Below, in pieces: positions 47,206 to 57,948 of a DNA stretch of 64,000 nt. Source of the stretch: Atherix ibis (lineage: Eukaryota > Arthropoda > Insecta > Diptera > Athericidae); contig OY282610.1 of assembly GCA_958298945.1 (NCBI GenBank), positions 25,010,233-25,074,232 of the forward strand, read 5' to 3'. The notes under the pieces were generated by a model that saw only the letters and a list, made by a program, of their open reading frames with translations, was not told the origin of the DNA and did no database searches. Position 1 is the first letter of the stretch, and every line of letters begins with the position of its first letter. Made by a program: the position numbers and the translations under genes.

Positions 47206-50200
47206 CTATTATAATAGAAATAAAATAATAATTATTCTACAAAATATTTTTGAATTGATAGATTTTTTAGCTAATATTGTTAGAGAAATTCTAAACTGAC
47301 TATGAGCTTTTGGCGAGTCTCGTTTATTAATTAATTGAGAAATTTGAAATTCTTCATAATATCTTATTAATTATAAATAAAAAAGAATTTTTTTTTATAT
47401 TCTAGAAATTTATGTTTTTTTTTCAAAATCAAATTTTTTGCCAAAACCGATAGTTTTTAATTAAAAAGAAAAATAACATATAGAAATTTTTTTTTTAATA
47501 AATAATGTACAAAAAAATAGAAGAAAACCAATTAACACATTACGGAAAAAATGCAATTTTCGCTGAGATAGTTTGAAATTAATTTTTTTTTTGCACCCAG
47601 CATACTACTGACAAATGTCGATAATGCAGCGCAGATATACGAATAGCAAAGTTTCAAACCGCAATAAACTGAAGTCACATTCATGTGAGCACGTGTTGAA
47701 TTTCCGTTTTTCATTAATTTCTAATTTATTCTTCTTCTTTTTTAAAAAAAAAATATTTATACTATTGTACAATAGAAAATATCTTTAATAAAATCTTTGG
47801 ATTGACTTACTTGAGCAAATGATATGAAAAAGAGTTGTCGATGCGTCATATTTAGGCCTGGCAATGGAAGAATATCAACCTCTTTTTCACCCTTCGACTC
47901 GATGTACGCATGAAATGCAGCTTTAAGGCCACCATTATCAGCAATATTTTCACCTATAAATAATTTAAAAAAAAAAAATTAATTGGAAAATAGAAGAAGA
48001 AAAAAACGAAATTACCTAAAGTCTGTTTGCCATTCAATTTTTTGCCATTAATTTCATATTTGCCATATTGATGGTTAAAACAATCGGTTTGTTCTTTGAA
48101 TTTGTCAATGGTACGATTATTCCACCATTGATGTAAATTACCATATTTATCGTATTCCCGTCCCTGGTCATCGAAAGCATGTGTCAGTTCGTGGCCCATA
48201 ACTACTCCCATAGCGCCAAAATTTAAACTTTTCGGATTATTAATATCGTAGAAGGGTAGTTGGAGAATGCCGGCTGGAAAAACAATTTGATTTTTGGTGG
48301 GTGTATAGTATGCGTTGACTGTTGGCGGTGTCATTCCCCAACGTGTCTTATTTACTGGTTCGTCCAACTTTTCCAGATTTTTCTTCAAATTATAAATGTT
48401 TACGCGAATATTATTTTCGAAATACTCCGTCGCATTGATTTCTAAATCGTCGTATTTCTTATCAAGCTGTGTGGAATTGAGAATATAATCTGGAAAGCCA
48501 ATCATATCTGATATAGCATCAGCTTTCTCTTCGGCCAGTTTCCTCGTCTCCGGGTCCATCCATTTCAAGTTTTTCAAGTTTTTCTTAAAAGCTGTACGCA
48601 CCTCATTGATCATCTCTTCGGCTTGGGGCTTGGACTCACCGTGGAAGACTTCACGTACAAACATGGCGCCAATTGCGAATCCGATCACATTGTTGGTATC
48701 GGTTACGCAGTACCGCCACGGCTCTTCACCACCATCGGAACCAATTAGGGCCTTGCGAACCCCCTTGTAGGCATCTCGGAATGGCTTCGATAAGCATGCT
48801 GTTAGGGTCCGTATCGCTTGCCAAATCAAATAATTATTGAGCGTTCTTTAAAAAATAAAACCACAAGTCAATTGCCCTTCCCAGTTCCACTTTTCATAGT
48901 ATTAATCATCATCATCAAAACTTACATTTTACCTTCGGGCGTTTCCTTGTACAATTTGATTATTTTCGTCAAACGCTCTAAGTACTCTGGTGCATAAACG
49001 ACGACATGTTCATTTTCGGTAACTTTTCTATTTACTAGTCGAAGTGCGTCGGCAAAATGATCAGTCCAGTTGATGAATGGCGCCTTCAGTTGTAGCTCAG
49101 CCAACGTCATCGGATGATAGAGTGTCTCCTCGTCTCGCCGATCTTCGGCTGGAACTGCATTGTTACAACACACAAAAGCTCATATTCAAAACACTACGGA
49201 TTTATTAATTCCCACTCACCTGTTATCTCGGCAATTTTCGTCTCAAATTCTATAACATCGTTCATTTGGCGTTTCGCATCTGTATCATTGCCACCTAACA
49301 GTACAGCAACTCGGGTCATATAGTCAAGATATGCTGTAAGCACCTTCTTATGGGCAGTTCTATTCAAATAGTTGTCACGTGTCGGAAGGGTTAATCCCCC
49401 CTGATCGATTTGAATAATATGTCGTGTAGAATTTCTATCATCCTCACCAATTGCCCACGAGAATAATCCACCCATATTGTATCTAAAAAGGGAAGATGTG
49501 CAGTATAAAGGCAGGACTATATTTTGTGGTATTTTTTGTTTTTTTTTTTAATATTCTCCCAAATTTCTTAAGCTATCATCAAGCATAGGATCAAAAGTTA
49601 TTATTTTAGGGCTAACAAAGTGAATAGATTTTCTCAAAAGGGGAAAAAGAAGTTTTTATCCTTTGGAATATTTTTTTATTTTATTTTCATGATAATTATA
49701 ATAATAACAACCAAAAAAAAAAATTTCTATAAATGATAGTCGACTAAGCCAAAATAATTCGTTTCCAAAATAAACATGATATCATCATGTACAAAAATAA
49801 TTTTATATTAAAGAATTTATCAAAAGCTGCCTGATATCTTATCAATAATTGAAATTTTTCTTATCGAATTTATTTTTTTCCTTCTTCTACCGAATGCAGT
49901 AGAGTTAATACGTTGCAATCGTGCGATAAAAAAAAATTTTTTTTGTTTATTTTATTTACTTATTTTATATTATTATAAAATATTCCCTTTTTTTCGAAAA
50001 TTCACACTAGTTTGTTTTGGAAGAAAATTACTTCTAGAAATTCGAATTTCAATAAACTTTTTCTGAAAATCTATTCAATTTTTGTAGACTATTAATAATT
50101 TGTGGAGATTTTTTTTTATTCATACAATAAAAATTAAATATTTCAGATTGTTTGATCGGTTAAAATTGTAGCGCTTCTAATTAAGAACCTTTCAATTTTT

Positions 50201-53200
50201 AATAATTTTTCTGTGCTATTAATTTAATCCAATTTTTTTTTATTTAACATAAAAAATAAGTTGTCATCATTGTGGAGCGCTTAAAAAAATTTTTACTAAA
50301 TTTTTTTTGATTATCATTTATGTTTACAAAAATTGTACAAATATACTTAAGAGTAGCTAAAAACTTGTATATAGAGATGCAAGAGGTAGTCTGTTGTCCT
50401 TTCAAGATGAGGATTCAAAAGTAGGTGGAATGAATATTTCGAAGGTCTATTAAATACACCAAAGTTGGTTGTGGAAAATCTACAAACAATATGCAGGTCT
50501 ACAATGAATACATTGGGCAATCTGCGCTGGAAGAGGTGAAGAATGCCATCAAGAAACGGAAAGAAAAGAAAGCACCTGGTATTGGTAATATTCCGACCGA
50601 ATTACACTCCACCTAAGAACACTCAAAGTGTGGATAGAAGAAAAAAACCCACGGATTGGTAGTTTGGTATTATTTGTGCGATTTACAAAAAAGGAAACAA
50701 GTTGGATTTACTACTCAGCACCTCATATAAAGTGTTCAAGAATATCTTGAAAACACACCTGGAAAAAATAGCTGAATAAACTATACAGGACGATCAACAA
50801 CGGATCAACTATATGTGGTAAGGCAGGTACTGTCAATAGCTGTGTTCGATTGGGAAAATTTTGCTACTCACAAGTCCCAATGGAACGCAAAATTTACTGA
50901 CAGAAGTAAAATATAACCTCAAAATAGTCAACAAAAATACTGAGTTTACTCACACATAAACAAGAAACCCTGAGTTTATTTACACATAAACAATAAAAAC
51001 AAAAATATTACACTTCAACATAACCAACGAACCCGCTAAGCTGTCTATTTTCATTTTGGGAACTAAAATCCCCCTACCGTAAATTGTATGCGTAACTACT
51101 CATTTGTATGAGCAAGAGTAGCTGCGAGTAGCTAGAAGTACTCGTGAGTACCAAAATTTTCGCAATGGAACACAGCTAATGTACACCAGATCTTCGTTGA
51201 TTTAAAGTCAGCATACGACTCCAAGCTGTACGCCGTCTTGATACACCTAGGCGTACCAGAGAAGCTCGCCAGTCTTATAAAGGCAATATTGATGAATACT
51301 GATGCACAGGTCGGAATTCAAAGACCCTTTCTCCATACAACAAGGACTCCATCAGAGTGACAGACTTGCACCAATATTTTTTAACCTAGCCTCAAAGAAT
51401 GTGATCAGGAGAATTCCGGCAGCTCTAAACGGTACTTTGCTGTATAAGTCATCGCATATTATAATGGGAAGATCGATATCAAAAACCAAGGCGTTAGTGG
51501 TATCCAAAAATGGCCGAAGAGCAAGACAAAAACTAACAATTGATAAGGACAATATAGAAAAAGTCGAAAGCTTTGTTAAGTGTGACCAGTTCAAACACAA
51601 AAATAGCAGAAGTGATACGGACGATTCGCGAAGATAATGAGATCGAAAGGAAGTTAGTCCTGTGTTATGGTAGTGAAATTTGGATAATCATGCAAACAGC
51701 GGAAAATCAACTCGGCTCTTTTGAAAGAAAGATATTGGACCCAATAAAAGATTAAGAACAGTGGCGTATACGATAGAATGATGCAATTACATACAATATA
51801 TCAAACCACAGGGCCTTACATGGGCCGGCATGTATAACGCGTGTCCGATAACCGTATTCCCAAGAAGCTCTTTAATGGTCAGATAGATACGAATGGACCA
51901 CCAGGGAAGCCACAAAACCGTTGGTGTGATGCAATCCGGAAAGACGCTTGCGTACTACTCAAAGAACTAAAATTGGAAGCCGGCAACAGAAGATCGCCCA
52001 GCGTGGAAAAAAGAAAATTTAGGAGCCTGGATGGAAGTGCCATAGAAGAAGAGGAAGAAGAACTAAAAACGTCACAATTTTATTGATTGCTTAAATTAAT
52101 GTCTCAGAATGGAAGACTGTGTGTATGTTGTTGAGGGGTTTTTTGGCGCCCAGTGGGCCGCCTAATATCCGATTAAAGGCGGTCAGGGTCCGATACGCGC
52201 GGGAGGTACGTTACCTTGGAGTAAAGGTTGGAGAGAGGCTGAACCTTCGGCATCACTTGCAATATCTAAAGGGGTGCGTGGCCGGTTTGGTTAGTATGCT
52301 GGTGCAAGTATTTCGCAAAGAATAGAGACAGAGCGGTGAAAGTCCTGCTTGGACAAGGGTGGATTTGCTCCGTGTGCTATGTTTGCATCGTGTGTATGGG
52401 CTGACTTTATACGCTACCAAATGCAAGGGTAGCCATAAATTCTGTTCAGCGTCTGGCTTTGTATGCATGTTTGAATATATGTAGAACCGTATCAACCAAT
52501 GCGATGTAGGTTCTCATGGGAGAAATTCCATGGGACGTGGAGGTGCTGCATGGAAGCATTCACTACCGTATACGGCGGGGCATCCGCCCCGATTATGAAT
52601 GAAGAGGTTCAGGATCTTAGTCCACGTGAACGGCGTGTTCTGGTCCTGAATAGAATGTATGAAATTTGGCAACGTCGATGGGATGGGAGTGTGAATGGCA
52701 GATGGACGCACATGTTCATTTCGAATGTGTGCTTTGTGCCTGCATCTGGATTTGAATTTGGTTTGTACCTTGGGTACTTTGAGTGGGGCCTGTACTGGGA
52801 TTTGCGTGATTTAGGTGCATGTGGAATTGTGGAGAATGATGAGAGTGTGGATGTGAGTGGTGTGTTAGGTGTGAGAGAGCGATATAAATGCTTTAATAGA
52901 TTTACCGTGGTACTTTTTGAGAGGAGAGCGAGAATGGTGCATGAATGAGTGTATAAATGGCACGCAAATGACAAAGAAATTTTAGTATATTGTTAATTAA
53001 TGACTAATTGTGAAGGCAATCTCATTTAGGTACGCTTTCCAGTGTAAATTACCAGTAGTGGTTAGTAGTCCGAAAATTTTAAGCTGTAGTTTATTTTCAA
53101 GAAAGTGTACATCAAATGCAAGGTTTGAAGGTTGGCAGCTGTGTTTCCGACAGAAATGTGAATTGCCTCACATTTTTCAGGATTAATAATGGCGTCTGTT

Positions 53201-56200
53201 TGGTTCAGCCACATGGAAAGATCTGGCAGTATTCGGGTTAAAGAAACGAGGTTTGTCACAAAAGAATTTAGAAGATGCAAAAGGTTTTTTTTGCACGATC
53301 TAACTTTGTTACGCGTCTAACTTTGGAACGTATCTTCCATGGTAAAAAAAAAAGAGTTGAAAATATTTGTTTTTTATTAATTAATTTTTTTTGTTGCATT
53401 TCTAAGACAATTTTACTCACCCATTTTGTAATCGTTTCAGCGTTTCTTCTAGTGTCCAATTGGTCAGATTGAATCCACTGTCAGTTACGTTCCACCCTCC
53501 AAAGTCGCGTAGCAATTTCTTCATTGGTTCGCCTCCAAGCTTTTCCATTATTTCATCTTCATCCAAACAGGATTCGTAATAACGTTTTGCTTTCTTTTCC
53601 GCTTCCGATTTGAAATATTTTTGCGGTTTTTCTAAATTCAGGAAAAAAAAATGTTTCATGAATAAATAAAAATTGTGTCATTTTCAGAAATTTGGTGTCA
53701 ATATTCTTCTTCCCAATAAGAAAACGTTAAATGGTTTAAGATTTAGTTTTCTCTTCTGAATGGCGAAGAAGTTCTTTGATGATCTTTGGGGTTTAGTTGT
53801 TGTGATAAGACTTACCCAAAACATTTTTGATGACTAGCTGATTTTGTTGTTCCAATTTGCCAAATGTTCCCCAAATTGATTTACCATCTGGGATTGGATT
53901 ATTTTGTATCCAATGATTGCTATTTTGATACGTGAAATTTCTTTATTTAATAATATTTCAACATTTCTATTATAATTTTAGGAGTAAATTTTTCAAATAA
54001 ATTTATTAAATTTAATTATTATTTTATTTTTAAATAATTTAAATTGCAAACTAATAGCAGCAAGATCAGTCATCAGGTTTTGCAGTTTGATTGATTTGAT
54101 GTAAATGCAATTTTTTTTCATCTTTCTACTAATGTGTATAAATTATATTCTTTTTTAATAATTATTATTAAAATGGGTTTTCCTCCAATACTTTTTGATT
54201 AGTTAGGATCTGTGAGTCTATATCGAGAGGCATACCTGGTGTGCCGCAGGGTAGCCATCTTGTTCCATTACTTTTTATTCTAGTCACTGATGACATTGTA
54301 AAGCGAATTAGGCGCTCTGAAATTTTTATCTATGCCAATGCATAACATAAATCTTCACTCAAGAGGATTTAAATATCTTTTACAAGTGGTGTATTTCGAA
54401 TGGTCTGGTATTGATCCTAAAAAAAAAATTTTACAGGCAAGTAAAATTTTTCAGTAACTATTGTAATTAAAAACGTGTTTAATCTATTACTGACTTGGGC
54501 ATTAAACGAGATAAGATACTTGAAATTATTTCCCATCTGAACTACAAGCACATTGTTTCCAAAAAAAGTGCAATTTTAGATTTTGTACTTTACCCACTTG
54601 TTGAGCCATGGAACTATTAAGTATAAATACCTCGGTACGGTATACTTCATTGCTTCCATAGTTAGACCGATTTTAGAATATGCCATCTGTAGTTTGATCA
54701 ACCTATTATGGCTGGTATTGAATTGATGCAGTGCAATTTTATTAGGTTTGCATTGAAAGATTTTCAACAGACTTCCACCGTTTTCAGATTGACTTAATTT
54801 GCTTAAAATGCCTACGTTAGATAAATAGGTTAAAGTTTCCTATTTGGTCCCTATTCACAAACTTTTAAACTCAAAGATTGTCTGTCAACCTCTTGGAAAT
54901 AGGGTTTCGCTTAAACGATTCTAATACAACTTGAGAAGAGCGTCGCTTCTTCACGTCCCCTCTTCTTCGTCTAATTACGCGAACCAATTCCCTGCTCTTA
55001 AGGAATCGCAGCTTACTACTACCAAGGAAAGAACTCTTTGAAAAGAGTAGGTCGTTCTTCTTCTTTATCATTAAAAAATATAGCAAAAGCTATGGTAAAG
55101 AAAAATACATTAAGATCCTGGTTTGTTCAACAATTTTTTCGAAAGATCTGGAATTAAACGCGATACGAATTGGAACGTTAACTAAATCCCAAATGTCAAT
55201 GCCGTAAGTCCAAATAAATTTCCTTTCCATATTTTAAATAAGTAGTTTCTCATCAATTGTCAGTTTTAATCGTCTTTCTAAATGTCTTCCTATTTTTCTA
55301 CATCGTCAATTTAATGCTATTCTTTTATAGTTTTTTTTTCAGGATTGTATGTTAATTCTTTGGCTCAGTACATAAAGTCTTACCTAGCATATTGTTTTTG
55401 TTCGGTGATGAGATTGACATTTACGAAAAAGTCAGTGTCATCAACATAAGTTGCCGTTAGGATATTATTACTGGTAGGGATGTCATGTATTAAGATTTGG
55501 CCCTAAAGAACATCCACCCGAATAGTCGATACCTCTGAGCATTCGCCATTTTTAACTATGAGAAATTACCTACCTGATAGGTAAGATTTCATAATCAGGA
55601 AATATGTTGAGGCAAAGAATATCTAGGCTGACCATGTCTAGTATGAGAGGAAGAATGAAGGCAGCCGAATCACAATGGTCTCCGGCACTTTCATGCGTTC
55701 TTATCAACCTGGCTCTGGAAAAAGTGATTCGTGACTCGGTTACCATCTCCATTAAGTCTGCTCAGTTTTTAGCATACGCCGACAATATCGACATTATGTG
55801 TTGATCAGAAAAAACTGCACGAGAAGCCTTCATTAAGATTAAGCCGGCCATGAAAAATCTTGGGCTACACAAAAATTAAGGCAGCGTCGGCGTCGAAGAC
55901 AAGACCAATTAGGACTACTCACATACAGATAGGGGATTATGGCTTTGAAAGAGTTCAACCATATTCCTATTTGGGGTAAAGAGTCGCAGCCAACAGAGTT
56001 ATTCAGTCAGTCTAAATTATTTCGGTCAAAAATTATCGTGCCAGTCCTCATGTATTCTTCGGAAAAGTGGGTTATCCGCAAAACCCAATACAAACTCTTG
56101 TCCCCTAGATGAAGATGGACGATTCCGCAACCTACTGAACAATCAGATCCTGGAGCATTATCTTGACCACGCGATTGTGGATAAAATTGAGGTCGGCTTG

Positions 56201-57948
56201 ATTTATGGTCCCTGCTTTAGGTGGAACAACGACATTAGCCAGCACCGCCAAAAATATGCTGGAGTGTCGAACTGGAACTCCGCGCCTCGATCTCGGGACG
56301 TCTGGAGTTCTTTCATTCAGTAGGTCTAGACCAGACTCCCGATTGTCGCGCAGTTGACAATCGGGAGTACAGTCTGAGCCTCCAGAAAGAATCTCTTAAT
56401 CAAATGCACGTGAATTTTCTAATAATTCCGCAGCCTACTGGATGATGAGATCCTGGAGCATTACCGTGACCACGCGATTGTGGATAAAATTAAGCTCAAA
56501 AGGCTGCGCTGGGCTGGATACTTAATCGGTATGGTTGGGGAATATTCTACCCGGCTTGATTTATGGTCCCTGCTTTAGGTGGAGCAACGACATTAGCCAG
56601 CACCGCCAAAAATATGCTGGAGTGTCGAACTGGAACTCCGCGCCTCGATCTCGGGACGTCTGGAGTTCTTTCATTTAGTAGGTCTAGACCAGACTCCCGA
56701 TTGTCGCGCTGTTGACAATCGGGAGTCCGGTCTAGGCCTCCAGAAAGGATCTCTTAATCAAATGCACGTGAATTTTCTAATAATTCCGCAGCCTACTGGA
56801 TGATGAGATCCTGGAGCATAACCGTGACCACGCGATTGTGGATAAAATTAAGCTCAAAAGGCTGCGCTGGGCTGGATACTTAATCGGTATGGTTGGGGAA
56901 TATTCTACCCGGCTTGATTTATGGTCCCTGCTTTAGGTGGAGCAACGACATTAGCCAGCACTGCCAAAAACATGCTGAGAGTGTCGAACTGGAACTCCGC
57001 GGCTCGAGCTCGCGCCTTCTGGAGTTCTTTGATTTAAAAGGCCCAGACCAGACTCCCGATTATCGCGCAGTTGATCTCTTAATCAAATGCACGTACAATT
57101 TCTAATAATATATCTAGACAAGTACTCTTTCTATTCAAGATAGGATGAAATATAGTCAACTACTCGAGATGATACTGCTGCCATGGTTGAGTATCTGAAC
57201 AGGATTTAAAAGCTTTTTAAATCTTACAAAACGATAAAAAATATCCTTAAATTATTATGACCATTATTTTTATGGTTTTCCAAAATGAAAATGATACAAA
57301 CAAAATTTAATGCGCAAAAAAACTATTATATAATATATTTGAATTTTTAAAAATATTTTGAAAAAAAAATTTTCCTTAACCATTAAAATTAAAAAAAAAA
57401 ACCATGCACAAATCTCAGTAACGCGTCGGTGGTAATTTAATAAATTGAAATTTATCTGCACTTACAATACATTAATTAATGTTTTTTATACAAAATAAAA
57501 ATTAATTAAAAATAATTATAGTATAAAAACTTACCAGGCAAATGCGTAAAAATCATCGCACGGATCTATAGTCTTGTCGATGGAATTTAGAATTTCACTA
57601 GCCGCGTGTATGCAATGTTCATTGAGGCAAGGAGCTGATATTGGTTTGAATTTAATTAATTTTTTTTCATAGTTTTTAATACATTTTTTTTGTTGAATTA
57701 TTGTATTAACAATCCAATTCCACAATTAAAGAGAATAGAAAAAAAAAAATTTCATTAATTTTATAAATGCTTTTAAAATGAAACTCACTCTTACTATTTG
57801 GTTCAACGTGCAGTATACGAGTTGTTGGCGTTTCACCATTACTAGATGATAGAATAGCAATAAGGGTGACTACTGCCAAACCCAATAAAAAAACGCTGAT
57901 CATCAAGCATTTTTCCAATTTACTCCGTGCTCGCCATAATGATGCGCC
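47029..57948 (-). CDS. neprilysin-like M13 zinc metallopeptidase (nine recognised coding exons; start exon not found)
   Basis: Type II membrane endopeptidase of the M13 family, which cuts short peptides outside the cell. Nine exons join with matching phases into 738 codons and a stop, without internal stops. The product has a short basic cytoplasmic start, a membrane anchor at about residues 15-33, the substrate-binding NAYY at 533-536, zinc motif HELTH at 574-578, ENIAD at 634-638 (third zinc ligand), the C-terminal substrate-binding Arg at 706 (32 residues before the end, as in human neprilysin) and CEVW at the end. All key residues are present, so it is probably functional. Human neprilysin is about 750 residues, so little is missing. 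A stop lies directly upstream of the first exon's acceptor, so a further 5' exon must supply the ATG. Which insect paralogue it is cannot be decided. Confidence 0.95.
47811..47953 (-). CDS. M13 coding exon 8: third zinc ligand
   Basis: Acceptor tttatag, donor gtaagt. Encodes [17 protein letters not shown], whose Glu is the third zinc ligand and Asp the partner residue, and ends 'FFISFAQ'. Phases 1 in, 0 out. Confidence 0.97.
48016..48845 (-). CDS. M13 coding exon 7: catalytic core with HELTH
   Basis: The largest exon (830 nt). Acceptor tttaaag, donor gtaatt. Contains 'NNYLIWQ', 'FPDYI', the substrate-binding VNAYY (Asn codon at 48,314-48,316), '[13 protein letters not shown]' and the zinc motif [19 protein letters not shown] (HELTH at 48,179-48,193). 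Phases 2 in, 1 out. Confidence 0.98.
48926..49154 (-). CDS. M13 coding exon 6
   Basis: Acceptor aatgcag, donor gtaagt. Encodes [20 protein letters not shown] and '[15 protein letters not shown]'. Phases 1 in, 2 out. Confidence 0.96.
49220..49482 (-). CDS. M13 coding exon 5
   Basis: Acceptor tttttag, donor gtgagt. Encodes '[20 protein letters not shown]', then '[16 protein letters not shown]' (highly conserved in M13) and 'FETKIAEIT'. Phases 2 in, 1 out. Confidence 0.96.
49483..50419. other. AT-rich part of an M13 intron
   Basis: The intron between coding exons 4 and 5. No repeat or frame recognised in this part. Confidence 0.5.
50420..52086 (+). pseudogene. RTE-like LINE fragment inside an M13 intron
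   Basis: Plus strand: '[11 protein letters not shown]', '[20 protein letters not shown]' (RT start), '[13 protein letters not shown]', a MITE insertion, then '[20 protein letters not shown]' (RT motif with GDG changed to SDR), '[20 protein letters not shown]', '[10 protein letters not shown]' and '[16 protein letters not shown]' at the end. The YADD block is lost. Many stops. Antisense to the host gene, as are most insertions in its introns. Confidence 0.75.
50838..51177. mobile_element. MITE with ~37-bp terminal inverted repeats
   Basis: The left end agctgtgttcgattgggaaa and right end (reverse complement agctgtgttccattgcgaaa) match over about 37 bp with a few differences. The insertion splits the LINE reading frame after 'VVRQVLS'. 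The direct repeat at the edges is either AAT (50,835-37 and 51,178-80) or a TA, depending on where the repeat is cut. No coding capacity. The left ~90 bp match the element starting at 63,697. Confidence 0.85.
52119..52950 (+). pseudogene. R1-clade LINE, 3' part of ORF2
   Basis: Frames in order: '[20 protein letters not shown]', then '[20 protein letters not shown]' with '[16 protein letters not shown]', then the frame 52,499-52,948 with '[19 protein letters not shown]', '[10 protein letters not shown]' and '[13 protein letters not shown]'. This is the C-terminal half of R1-type retrotransposon proteins. It is less AT-rich than its surroundings and carries few frameshifts, so it looks younger than the neighbouring LINE. 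It is not at an rDNA site here. Confidence 0.85.
53000..53262 (-). pseudogene. LINE fragment, RT thumb region
   Basis: The minus frame reads '[20 protein letters not shown]' followed by [11 protein letters not shown], the 'WLxxxxIxINPxKCxAVxF' segment after the RT active site in Jockey-type elements. Lies in the same M13 intron, in the same orientation as the gene. Confidence 0.6.
53421..53631 (-). CDS. M13 coding exon 4
   Basis: Acceptor gaatttag, donor gtgagt. Encodes '[20 protein letters not shown]' through '[12 protein letters not shown]' and '[13 protein letters not shown]'. Two N-x-S/T sites (NVT, NLT) are likely glycosylated. Phases 1 in, 2 out. Confidence 0.95.
53816..53919 (-). CDS. 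M13 coding exon 3
   Basis: Acceptor aaaatag, donor gtaagt. Encodes [20 protein letters not shown] and on to 'VIKNVL'. The usual C-G-x-W here reads C-N-H-W. Phases 2 in, 1 out. Confidence 0.9.
54190..54800 (+). pseudogene. Jockey/CR1-like LINE fragment inside an M13 intron
   Basis: Plus strand: '[15 protein letters not shown]' (with a changed residue), '[17 protein letters not shown]' (active site, YADD changed to YANA), '[10 protein letters not shown]', then '[10 protein letters not shown]' and '[16 protein letters not shown]'. Broken by many stops. Confidence 0.65.
55600..56121 (+). pseudogene. RTE-like LINE fragment, RT active-site part
   Basis: The frame 55,604-55,804 ends '[16 protein letters not shown]', '[13 protein letters not shown]' (active site YADD read as YADN), followed out of frame by '[20 protein letters not shown]'. 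Continues into the tandem repeat at 56,122. Confidence 0.7.
56322..56381. repeat. 26-bp imperfect hairpin, 8-nt loop (unit 1)
   Basis: Arms 56,322-56,347 and 56,356-56,381; about 20 of 26 positions pair. Same structure as in unit 2 but more decayed. Confidence 0.8.
56680..56739. repeat. 26-bp hairpin, 8-nt loop (unit 2)
   Basis: Arms 56,680-56,705 and 56,714-56,739; 24 of 26 positions pair. Loop gcgctgtt. Confidence 0.92.
57535..57634 (-). CDS. M13 coding exon 2
   Basis: Acceptor atatcag, donor gtaagt. Encodes '[19 protein letters not shown]' and '[11 protein letters not shown]', the usual cysteine-bearing start of the M13 ectodomain. Phase 1 in, phase 2 out. Confidence 0.93.
57789..57948 (-). 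CDS. M13 coding exon 1: cytoplasmic tail and membrane anchor
   Basis: Acceptor aaatttag before 57,948. Encodes [14 protein letters not shown], then a hydrophobic segment ([19 protein letters not shown]) and the start of the ectodomain. The donor is probably gtgagt at 57,788; a second GT (gtaaga) lies six bases further upstream, in the same phase. Confidence 0.85.

Larger units (their letters stand above)
56122..57112 (+). repeat. LINE C-terminal segment in three tandem copies
   Basis: The marker attccgca starts at 56,122, 56,425 and 56,783 (spacings 303 and 358). Units encode parts of '[18 protein letters not shown]', '[20 protein letters not shown]' and a following tail. The first unit lacks the '[11 protein letters not shown]' part. 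Units 1 and 2 carry an extra ~34-nt inverted copy (56,716-56,749 in unit 2) that unit 3 lacks. Confidence 0.9.

Noticed and set aside
47532..47714. 60-codon frame (-) between coding exons 8 and 9 as an extra M13 exon
   Set aside because: Exons 8 and 9 join in phase 0 into the conserved 'FAQ-VWCS' without it, and it has no M13 similarity.
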